Assembly: GCA_020630145.1 (NCBI GenBank)
Contig: JAHDBX010000099.1
Coordinates: 1-6,655 of the forward strand
DNA length: 6,655 nucleotides
Reading direction: 5' to 3'
Origin: Gammaproteobacteria bacterium
GTDB taxonomy: Bacteria > Pseudomonadota > Gammaproteobacteria > HTCC5015
Made by a program: the position numbers and the translations under genes. The notes beneath the pieces were generated by a model, which saw nothing but the letters and a program-made list of their open reading frames with translations, did no database searches and was not told the DNA's origin. Below, one piece after another: positions 1-5,366 of this stretch; the first letter of the stretch is position 1, and every line of letters begins with the position of its first letter.

Positions 1-1018
1 CTGCGATAAAACTAACCGCTGTTGCATTAGTACGATGAACAACATCTGCCTGATTGCGTAGTTCAGGTGGACAAACTAAGGCGGTTGCATTCGAGACAAC
101 TGATGCGTTGACCGTAAAGTCATACTGAGTACCCGGAGCTAAATATGCGAAAGTATATTGGTTACCTGCTAATACACCACCCGGAGGAGCTGGCCCTACA
201 GGTGGCACAATTGAAAGGCCGGTTAAGTTTGCATTCAATGTATCAGTTAATTGGACATTAAAGCTGCCGCCATTGCTACTACCGTTTAATGAAACTGTAT
301 AAGAAACTGGGTCGCCTAAACCGGCACTAGTACCATTAGCTACTTTTAGTACAGCTACGCTACCTTCTCTAACTTCAATGGATTGTGTCGTTTCAACAGG
401 TGTTTCAGCCGCTCCACCATCAGTGAGAGCGTAAGCTACATCGTAATCAAAATTATAATTGCCCTCAGTAACAAATGGGGCTGTTGTTCTTGTTGTGAAA
501 CCTACATCAAATGTAAACACACATGCACTAGCGCCATTAGCCTGGGCGGGTAAATCCACATTTGTCAGATTAATTGTTACATCACCACCGATCGTAGCTT
601 GAGATGCTGTTACACCTGCGGGCGCAACACAATTAACGTCACCACCCGATGCACCTGTTGTTACATTGAAGCTGAACGGTGCAGCACCATCAGTATCAGC
701 TAAGCGAAAACCATCTTGAACATCAATGACAGCTGTTAAATCAAAGGCCATATCTACAGCGGGGTCTGCAAGATTGCCGGCAGCAGTATTGCTTATTTGC
801 AAGCGAAACTGGTCACCTTGACCATTTGTTACTTCTGAAGCGCCATTCCATACACCGCCAGAATCCATATAGGTATCAGCACGGGCTATATCAGCACTCG
901 TAAATTGAGTTGATAATGTGATAACCGGTTGAGCAAATACGCTAGACGAAAGCAGCAGCAAGCAGAAAGCAATGGCCCACACAAAAACGCTTATTTTCTC
1001 CCCGGAATTCCTTGGCAC
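1..1018 (-). CDS. Secreted DUF11-type repeat surface protein, 5' part (runs off the left edge)
   Basis: I read 339 codons without a stop from a GTG at 1018-1016 to the window edge, so the C-terminal part is missing. The N-terminus is a signal peptide: charged start (R3, K8), hydrophobic core about residues 11-27, and predicted cleavage after SSVFA at residue 29. The rest is rich in Thr, Asn, Gly, Ala and Val, as in beta-sandwich surface proteins. From about residue 220 (GSVAVLKVANGTSAGLGDPV, then SYTVSLN and VQLTDTLNANLTGL) the pattern is that of a DUF11/conserved-repeat domain, found in adhesin-like and large exported proteins. Residues 30-215 look like a separate beta-rich domain with Cys130 and Cys166, possibly a disulfide. 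An in-frame TAA lies two codons upstream, so the start must be GTG 1018 or GTG 982. I chose 1018 because only it gives the signal peptide a basic n-region, although its Shine-Dalgarno is weak. The gene is probably a unit separate from the upstream motor operon. Substrate or partner is unknown. Confidence 0.8.
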   Translation of the reverse strand, partial: MPRNSGEKISVFVWAIAFCLLLLSSSVFAQPVITLSTQFTSADIARADTYMDSGGVWNGASEVTNGQGDQFRLQISNTAAGNLADPAVDMAFDLTAVIDVQDGFRLADTDGAAPFSFNVTTGASGGDVNCVAPAGVTASQATIGGDVTINLTNVDLPAQANGASACVFTFDVGFTTRTTAPFVTEGNYNFDYDVAYALTDGGAAETPVETTQSIEVREGSVAVLKVANGTSAGLGDPVSYTVSLNGSSNGGSFNVQLTDTLNANLTGLSIVPPVGPAPPGGVLAGNQYTFAYLAPGTQYDFTVNASVVSNATALVCPPELRNQADVVHRTNATAVSFIA

Positions 1019-1237
1019 TACTTATACTCGGTCGATTAAATTAATTATTGTAAATAAATATCCGCGGCTAGTTCGTGACCTAAACCACAGTACACAAAAT
1101 TACTGATGCAATACTATAGAAAAATCCGCTAAATATATGTTTCTTATACTACTTTTATGAACATTATGCGGTTATTTGGTGATAAAAGCTACAAAAAAAC
1201 AGATATAGAGTTACCTTGGAAATATGTTAAAAACGTC
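1019..1237. other. Intergenic region between motor operon and surface-protein gene
   Basis: This 219-nt AT-rich stretch separates the stop of the TonB-like gene from the start of the surface-protein gene. I find no GC-rich hairpin followed by a T run on the minus strand, so there is no convincing intrinsic terminator. A T7 run at 1199-1193 (minus strand) has no stem before it. The operon may end by Rho or read through. The side near the surface-protein gene holds the candidate CRP-type promoter. A short plus-strand reading frame starting at 1157 has no support. Confidence 0.6.
1040..1092 (-). promoter_or_regulatory. Candidate class II CRP-type promoter for the surface-protein gene
   Basis: On the minus strand, TGTGG-N6-TCACG (1089-1074) matches the CRP/Vfr consensus TGTGA-N6-TCACA at 8 of 10 core positions. 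Downstream is TACAAT (1052-1047), one mismatch from the sigma-70 -10 hexamer. If the transcript starts about seven bases after it, near 1040, the CRP-like site is centred at -41.5, the class II activator position, and the leader is about 21 nt. I see no good -35 hexamer at the matching spacing, which suits an activator-dependent promoter. Short motifs like these do occur by chance in AT-rich DNA. Confidence 0.35.
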
Positions 1238-2614
1238 TTAAGCTGGAATAAAGTCAATCGGGTAATTAATTGTAATTTTTGGTACATCTTTAGCCCCAAA
1301 ATTAAAGGTTTTAACCTTGAAAATGATACGTTTTTCTAAAGCTGCATCACTTAGCTCACTCGACACTATACTCGCCGAAGACACCTTACCCGAAGGCTCA
1401 ATAGTTAGACGTATGACAACCTTACCTTCTAGTGTAGGATCTTTGCGTAAAGCCCTTTGGTACATACCATATAAGGCACTTTTATTGCGATCAAACACGA
1501 TTTGAATCTCTTCATCTGTTCTACCGCCTTTATAACCATCAACCAATGGTTTATCTGCATCGGCAAAATCAGCGCCACCAATAACGCCCGTCACTTGTGA
1601 TGTACCTCGGCCTTTTAAACCGACTCCTGCAGTATCACGACTTAAACCAGCAGTGTTAATACCGCCACTTGCACTCTGCGCACTGGATGTCACTAGAGAA
1701 CGTGTTGTTTTACGTGCAGTATCGCCACCGCTAGTCACGCGAGCTTGTTTACCAAGCTGCTGCTCAGCATCGTTATTAAGCAAATCGGCAAAAGAATCAG
1801 CTGCCGCAAATAAACCGGAACGTTGCGCGACTTCACGTGCCTTTTTCTGACTAGCATTTAATGGCTGAGCGGCCTTTTTCTTAGGCGTCAGTTTCTTTGT
1901 ATCTTTAGGTTTTTCTTTTTCCTCTTTCTTCTTCTCTTTTACTTGAGGCGGAGGCGGAGGCGGCTTCTTCTTCAAAAGTTTCGCTAATCTAGGCGGTATT
2001 TCAACCACATCTGGCACTGGCTTAGGCGGCACAGTCCAGTTAATAATCAGTATTAAAATCAGTATCGCAATTAAAACGCCTAACCTATCGACATCTCTAG
2101 CCCGTTTACCATCGGTTTTCGAGTAAATCCACGGTAATACTGCCTCAGAACGATACAAGACATTAACTTTTACACCATTTTGGTAAACGATATGTTCACG
2201 AATATTCGGTGCAACTTTGCGCAACTCCCGATTAAGCCGCTTAACTTCATCTCTAATAGGCTTAGAAGCCTCTATTAATTCCGCACGCTTACTTTTCTTG
2301 GCTTCTACTTTAGAACGATGAGCTTCAATCTGCCCATTAATACGTTCTACATAAGCAGCGTATTCTTCTCGTGCGGTATCACCATCATTTTCTTGGCCGG
2401 TAAAAGGAGAAATGCTCGCTAGAGGAGTATCAGATAACACTTCTAACTGCTTTGATATCTCTGTCAAAGCATGGATTTGAGGCTGCCGTACATCCAGTGC
2501 GTCAATTGACTTAGACAAATCATTAATCTCAGTCTGACGCTTACCCAGCTCTCTGCGCGCAGTGTCTAGCTGAGCTTGTAATTCTTTCTCGAGTTGTTCC
2601 TTTTCAGCCGTCAT
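1238..2614 (-). CDS. TonB-like energy transducer with AgmX/PglI-type C-terminal domain and cytoplasmic coiled coil
   Basis: The 458-residue protein has one membrane span. Residues 1-42 and about 85-135 are Glu/Lys/Arg/Leu/Ala-rich and predicted coiled coil, without a signal peptide, so the first ~176 residues should be cytoplasmic. A basic patch (KRAR, 170-173) precedes the span (about 178-194). Then come a Pro-rich segment (VPPKPVP, VEIPPRLAKLL), six prolines (218-223) and a Lys/Glu-rich tract to about 248, the extended periplasmic spacer typical of TonB-like proteins. A Ser/Gly/Thr-rich linker follows, then a TonB-like domain at about 367-458 with the AgmX/PglI pattern: R-x-L-R-K-D-P-x-L-x-G-K-V-x-I-R-L-T-I, G-K-V and a final YPIDF. 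AgmX/PglI (GltJ/GltG) work with the AglRQS motor in Myxococcus gliding. Here it is the last motor-operon gene, 6 nt after exbD-like gene 2. Unlike typical members, the C-terminal domain has no Cys. The client is unknown. Confidence 0.85.
   Translation of the reverse strand: MTAEKEQLEKELQAQLDTARRELGKRQTEINDLSKSIDALDVRQPQIHALTEISKQLEVLSDTPLASISPFTGQENDGDTAREEYAAYVERINGQIEAHRSKVEAKKSKRAELIEASKPIRDEVKRLNRELRKVAPNIREHIVYQNGVKVNVLYRSEAVLPWIYSKTDGKRARDVDRLGVLIAILILILIINWTVPPKPVPDVVEIPPRLAKLLKKKPPPPPPQVKEKKKEEKEKPKDTKKLTPKKKAAQPLNASQKKAREVAQRSGLFAAADSFADLLNNDAEQQLGKQARVTSGGDTARKTTRSLVTSSAQSASGGINTAGLSRDTAGVGLKGRGTSQVTGVIGGADFADADKPLVDGYKGGRTDEEIQIVFDRNKSALYGMYQRALRKDPTLEGKVVIRLTIEPSGKVSSASIVSSELSDAALEKRIIFKVKTFNFGAKDVPKITINYPIDFIPA
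1946..1963 (-). repeat. Three tandem hexamers encoding Pro6 in the TonB-like spacer
   Basis: The plus strand shows AGGCGG three times in a row. On the coding strand this is (CCGCCT)x3, giving six consecutive prolines at residues 218-223 of the TonB-like protein. The prolines sit between basic tracts in the predicted periplasmic spacer. Polyproline of this length normally needs elongation factor P for efficient translation, and a perfect hexamer repeat can change copy number by slippage without breaking the frame. Confidence 0.8.
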
Positions 2615-2620
2615 TTTTTA

Positions 2621-3127
2621 TTAGGTCTCGTTACCTGCTTTTTGTAAAACAGCCAGGGAAATTTGCTCGTAGCCAGCGACGGTACAGCTCGCCATAATCT
2701 TTTTCAGAACACTAAATTCTATATCACGGTCCCCCATTATGGTGACAGACAATAGCTTTTCGTTCGTAAAGGCCTGAGAAGCAAGGAATTTTTTCTTTTC
2801 TACATTCAGCAGTTCAGTAATAACTGGCACGAAAGGATCTTTCAAAGAAATCACTTCTTCAACTGTTGCGACCTCTTCTTCATTAACGAGCACGCGACGA
2901 TCTTTACTAATCATAATGACTATTGTCTTCTTGGGCGCTATCTCTGTTAATGACTCTGGTAAAGCCACATCATCAGGGCTTGGCAGGTCTTTTGTATCAG
3001 ACTGGTTTACCAACAAGAAAAAAACCAATATGGTAAATACGTCCATCAAAGATACAAGATTTAAACCCGGAGCCTTACGCTTTTTAGCGCGACTCATGCG
3101 TTCTATACGACGGTTATTATTAGCCAT
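2621..3127 (-). CDS. ExbD/TolR-family proton-channel subunit (Asp-bearing copy)
   Basis: The protein has 168 residues. It has a short, very basic cytoplasmic N-terminus (RRIERMSRAKKRK), one transmembrane helix at about 22-41 (LNLVSLMDVFTILVFFLLVN), and a periplasmic domain of about 125 residues. Asp29 sits in the first third of the helix, where ExbD Asp25 and TolR Asp23 of E. coli carry protons, so this copy should be channel-competent. The periplasmic part has the usual ExbD features: a KKTIVIMISKDRRVLVNEE strand pair and a late GDRDIEFSVLKKIMASC segment (compare the G-D-x-x-x-x-Y/F-x-x-v pattern of the family). The start lies 2 nt after the stop of the other ExbD-like gene, with a GGTGG sequence in the end of that gene as a likely ribosome-binding site. 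Translation of the pair is therefore probably coupled. It is expected to pair with the ExbB-like protein and the other ExbD copy. Confidence 0.9.
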   Translation of the reverse strand: MANNNRRIERMSRAKKRKAPGLNLVSLMDVFTILVFFLLVNQSDTKDLPSPDDVALPESLTEIAPKKTIVIMISKDRRVLVNEEEVATVEEVISLKDPFVPVITELLNVEKKKFLASQAFTNEKLLSVTIMGDRDIEFSVLKKIMASCTVAGYEQISLAVLQKAGNET

Positions 3128-3129
3128 AT

Positions 3130-3627
3130 CTATTTACCACCTGGCGCATCACCAATTGAAATGGCAGGAAATAGCTCAACCTTTTCTTTTTCACCGTCCG
3201 CATTAACAGCTTCAACTATGCTGACTGTATCCATTGTTTGAACCAACACATCATATTTTAAGCTTTGCTCCATTAATACTTGCGCATCTAACTTGTCAGG
3301 GAAATTAGCCTTTATTTGAATGAGTGACTTTGCCAAGCCTGTAAAATCATAAGCACCATCTTCTTTATTAGGAAAAACCTGCACTATTTGTTTGCCATCA
3401 CCTAACTCTAAACGTTTCTCTCTAACAATAACTTCTATCGTTAGTTCTTTTTTATTAGAGTCAGATTCACCCGCTATTGCCTGAGTAGGCAAGTTAAGCT
3501 GCAAAATGGCGATTTGCGAAAATGCTGCCGACATCAGCAAGAACGGCACCAAAATAATCATCAAATTTAGAAATGATGTAATTTCTAAATCTGGCGCCTC
3601 TTTATCCTTACGGTGTGTCTTACGCAT
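3130..3627 (-). CDS. ExbD/TolR-family subunit with Asn replacing the membrane Asp
   Basis: The protein has 165 residues. It has a basic, acidic-tipped N-terminus (MRKTHRKDKEAPDLE), one transmembrane helix at about 16-38 (ITSFLNLMIILVPFLLMSAA), and a periplasmic domain with beta-rich segments (KKELTIEVIVREKRLEL) and a helix-rich C-terminal half. The ExbD signature here is normally x-P-L-I-D-V-M-L-V-L-L. This copy reads S-F-L-N-L-M-I-I-L-V, with Asn21 (AAT at 3567-3565) at the proton-carrying Asp position, so it probably cannot shuttle protons. It likely works as the second, structural half of an ExbD heterodimer with the Asp-bearing copy encoded 2 nt downstream. I recall an N-L-M-I-x-L-V-P-x-L-L form in other ExbD proteins of such operons, which would make it a family trait and not a mutation, but I cannot check this here. 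The start follows a weak GCGAGA ribosome-binding site, 24 nt after the ExbB-like gene. Confidence 0.88.
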   Translation of the reverse strand: MRKTHRKDKEAPDLEITSFLNLMIILVPFLLMSAAFSQIAILQLNLPTQAIAGESDSNKKELTIEVIVREKRLELGDGKQIVQVFPNKEDGAYDFTGLAKSLIQIKANFPDKLDAQVLMEQSLKYDVLVQTMDTVSIVEAVNADGEKEKVELFPAISIGDAPGGK

Positions 3628-3651
3628 TATTAGTCTCGCTTAAATATGTTT

Positions 3652-4323
3652 TTAAGGTGTGCTATTTTCTGCAGTAGCAATTGCTTGTTTGCGCATAAAC
3701 TCAGTCATTATATTCAAAGTTTTAACTTGCGCCATTTCAAAGCTATCGACTATTTGCGATGTTTTTGCTGTCAACATTGAGTGCAATATTAATAAGGGTA
3801 TACCAGCAATCAAACCAAATGCTGTTGTATTCATCGCAGTAGAAATACTGGCTGTTAACGCCTCTGCTTTAGCCGCAGCACTTAAATTGGCAACCGCACC
3901 AAAGGCTTCAATCAAACCCATAATAGTACCCAAAAGACCCAGCATGGTAGCTATGTTGGCAAATAATGCGATAAAGCTTGTACGCTTTTCTAACTGAGGA
4001 ATCACTTCCATCATGCCTTCTTCCATTGCTATTTCAATGTCATCACGACGTCTTACAGAACCTTGACGACTTAAACCTAAACTTAATACCATACCTAGTT
4101 CAGTAGGAGACTCTGCTGCTTCTCTTCTTGAAGACTCAAAATCACCTTCTTCAAAATGAGCCTGCAATTTATTCCAAAGTCGCATATTGTTCTTTTTGAC
4201 TTTAGACAGCTTCAACCAGCGCTCTGTGGCTATAGCCAAACCGATGATAAAAATAAATAGGATCGGATACATCCAAACCCCACCTTCATCAAGAAAACGT
4301 TTAATTGAAAAGAAAAATTCCAT
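3652..4323 (-). CDS. MotA/TolQ/ExbB-family proton-channel protein
   Basis: The 223-residue integral inner-membrane protein has the ExbB/TolQ plan. A short N-terminus and helix 1 lie at about 16-34 (GVWMYPILFIFIIGLAIATE, then RW). A cytoplasmic domain follows to about 115. Helix 2 is at about 117-141 (ANIATMLGLLGTIMGLIEAF) and helix 3 at about 160-184 (TAMNTTAFGLIAGIPLLILH), with a short cytoplasmic tail. The hallmark LLGT-x-x-G and T-A-x-G-L-x-A-x-I-P motifs are intact, with Thr133 and Thr167 matching E. coli ExbB Thr148 and Thr181. By hand alignment, the Glu of helix 3 (ExbB Glu176) is Thr162 here. In ExbB, TolQ and MotA, five copies surround a dimer of the ExbD-type partner and turn proton flow into motion. 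An AAGAGG ribosome-binding site lies 8 nt before the ATG. The gene is followed directly by the two ExbD-like genes, the same one-plus-two order as Myxococcus aglR-aglQ-aglS. Confidence 0.92.
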   Translation of the reverse strand: MEFFFSIKRFLDEGGVWMYPILFIFIIGLAIATERWLKLSKVKKNNMRLWNKLQAHFEEGDFESSRREAAESPTELGMVLSLGLSRQGSVRRRDDIEIAMEEGMMEVIPQLEKRTSFIALFANIATMLGLLGTIMGLIEAFGAVANLSAAAKAEALTASISTAMNTTAFGLIAGIPLLILHSMLTAKTSQIVDSFEMAQVKTLNIMTEFMRKQAIATAENSTP

Positions 4324-4331
4324 AGCTTTAG

Positions 4332-4337
4332 CCTCTT
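4332..4337 (-). promoter_or_regulatory. Strong ribosome-binding site of the ExbB-like gene
   Basis: AAGAGG on the minus strand lies 8 nt before the ATG at 4323-4321. It is the clearest Shine-Dalgarno in the operon and fixes this start. It lies in the longest internal gap of the operon (35 nt), so the channel subunit can be initiated independently. That would fit the need for about five ExbB-type copies per two ExbD-type subunits, which is an inference. Confidence 0.7.
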
Positions 4338-4358
4338 AAAATGGCAAATTTAAAATTA

Positions 4359-4634
4359 TTAATCAATACTCTGCAAAAAATCATAGTACTGTACTTCACG
4401 TAAAAATACTTCTCTATCTACTACGCTCATGCTTTCACCTAGCGTATCACTTAAAGCCCCACTATCACCAACCTCAGCATTTTTCCAAGGCACGATAAAT
4501 AGCGACTTAGGTAGTTCTTTGTTACCGATGATAGATGTCCCACCTATATCAACAACATCATCTTGAGCAAGTACTGTTGCACTTACAACAATCAGGAAGA
4601 AGCCAACCAAAACCCGATATTTTTTCATCGACAT
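4359..4634 (-). CDS. Small secreted (periplasmic) protein of unknown function
   Basis: The product has 91 residues from ATG 4634 (94 from the GTG at 4643). It begins with a clear signal peptide: MSMKKYR, a hydrophobic core (VLVGFFLIVVSATVLA) and predicted cleavage before QDD. The mature part is only about 68 residues, acidic, without Cys, and without a second membrane segment. Recognisable pieces are KSLFIVPWK near its middle and a C-terminal VVDREVFLREVQYYDFLQ helix. I recall similar I-V-P-W-K and V-D-R-x-V-F-x-R small proteins in operons of this type, but cannot name a family. The ATG at 4634 is chosen because AGGTGA lies 5 nt before it. The GTG directly after the stop of the lipoprotein gene would have a poorer site. 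Its fixed place between the TPR lipoprotein and the channel subunit suggests a periplasmic accessory role in the complex, which is an inference. Confidence 0.8.
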   Translation of the reverse strand: MSMKKYRVLVGFFLIVVSATVLAQDDVVDIGGTSIIGNKELPKSLFIVPWKNAEVGDSGALSDTLGESMSVVDREVFLREVQYYDFLQSID

Positions 4635-4639
4635 AAGTT

Positions 4640-4645
4640 TCACCT
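4640..4645 (-). promoter_or_regulatory. Ribosome-binding site deciding the small protein's start, overlapping the upstream stop
   Basis: AGGTGA on the minus strand lies 5 nt before ATG 4634-4632 and shares bases with the TAG stop (4646-4644) of the lipoprotein gene. A ribosome finishing the lipoprotein would sit over this site, so translation of the two genes is probably coupled. It favours the ATG over the GTG at 4643. Confidence 0.55.
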
Positions 4646-5366
4646 ACTTTCTTTTCTCAAGATCTTTAATCCACTGTACAACTTTTTCATTTTTTTCTAA
4701 CTTAGGCACATAAACAACCACTTCTTCCTTTTCTGGCTCTTTACTTTCCACAACCTCAGCACCTGCTTCGCCCTCTTCATTAACAACAGCTTCAGTTACA
4801 ACGGGTATAGCTGCAGCATATATTGCCTCATAGCTATTATAGTTTTCTAAGGCGCAAGCTGTATCGGCCATATATATATCACAGAGAATACCTAAATTTA
4901 AGTACGCTTGTTCATTATTGGGCTCTGCTTCAAGTATTTTCTCATAGCTTTCTTTCGCGGCCGAGTAATTTCCACTATTACGATAAGCAATAGCCATTTC
5001 ATTTAATATTTCTGGACTGGTTGAATTAAAGCTAACTGCCGTCTCTAAAGCTTGCCTAGCTTCATCATATTGATTTAACTTACCATAGGCAATGCCTAAA
5101 TTAGCATGCACACCAGCTAGGCGATTATTTTGCTCATTTATTTTATCTAGTAGCTCTATCGCCTCTTCATATTTCTCATCATTCATAAATATCAAAGCTT
5201 GACTAAAACTATCGCGTACACTCGACGAAGCCTCTGCTTTAGGCTTATCATCTTTGCTACTTTTTACCGCAGAGCCACCACATGCGCTCAACAATACACT
5301 TAACGATAAAACGAATAGCTTAAAATATAGATTGTATAGATTTCGCACCAACTTCAACCTTTGCAT
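4644..5366 (-). CDS. TPR-repeat outer-membrane lipoprotein
   Basis: The 240-residue protein starts with a basic n-region (R3, K5, R8) and a hydrophobic stretch ending in a lipobox, L26-S27-A28-Cys29, with Gly at +2. No Asp at +2 means no inner-membrane retention signal, so the outer membrane is expected. After a charged linker (31-50), TPR units run from about 52 to 175, seen as YEEAIELLDKI, ANLGIAYGKLNQYDEARQAL, NEMAIAYRNSGNYSAAKESY and LNLGILCDIY. They resemble PilF/NlpI-type lipoproteins. Cys162 and Cys171 flank a short loop and could form a disulfide. Residues 191-217 are a low-complexity Glu/Val/Ala tract, and a charged helix (EKVVQWIKDLEKRK) ends the protein. The ATG overlaps the upstream TPR gene by 47 nt. 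A GTG at 5348-5346 with AAAGG 9 nt before it is a credible alternative start that keeps the lipobox. TPRs bind proteins, so a scaffold for the neighbouring motor at the outer membrane is inferred. Confidence 0.88.
   Translation of the reverse strand: MQRLKLVRNLYNLYFKLFVLSLSVLLSACGGSAVKSSKDDKPKAEASSSVRDSFSQALIFMNDEKYEEAIELLDKINEQNNRLAGVHANLGIAYGKLNQYDEARQALETAVSFNSTSPEILNEMAIAYRNSGNYSAAKESYEKILEAEPNNEQAYLNLGILCDIYMADTACALENYNSYEAIYAAAIPVVTEAVVNEEGEAGAEVVESKEPEKEEVVVYVPKLEKNEKVVQWIKDLEKRK

Noticed and set aside
1152..1188. CTTTTAT…ATAAAAG inverted repeat as an operon terminator
   Set aside because: The stem is only 7 AT-rich pairs with a 23-nt loop, and no T run follows on either strand in the right place.
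1157..1339. Plus-strand 60-codon reading frame starting in the intergenic region
   Set aside because: More than half of it is antisense to the conserved C-terminal domain of the TonB-like gene, there is no good ribosome-binding site, and the product looks like nothing known.
2916..3206. Plus-strand open frame across the two ExbD-like genes
   Set aside because: Antisense shadow of two clearly coding, conserved genes; composition and hydrophobicity are by-products of the other strand.
3659..3997. Plus-strand 112-codon frame inside the ExbB-like gene
   Set aside because: Hydrophobic look is the mirror of the transmembrane codons on the minus strand; the minus-strand family match is decisive.
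2621..4323. Flagellar MotAB stator or Zorya-type defence motor
   Set aside because: There is no OmpA-like peptidoglycan-binding domain on either ExbD-like protein, no long ZorA-type tail, and no helicase or nuclease gene nearby; one channel plus two ExbD copies and an AgmX-type partner fits a Tol/Agl-type machine better.
4871..4879. TATATATAT run as a promoter or replication element
   Set aside because: It lies within the TPR lipoprotein coding sequence and reads in frame as part of the conserved repeat region; no partner elements are nearby.
1238..5366. TonB2/TtpC-type iron-uptake operon of vibrios and relatives
   Set aside because: Those also contain a TPR protein, but have TtpC plus a second ExbB and a short TonB2. 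Here there is one ExbB-like gene, two ExbD-like genes and a 458-residue AgmX-type protein, and no receptor gene is seen.
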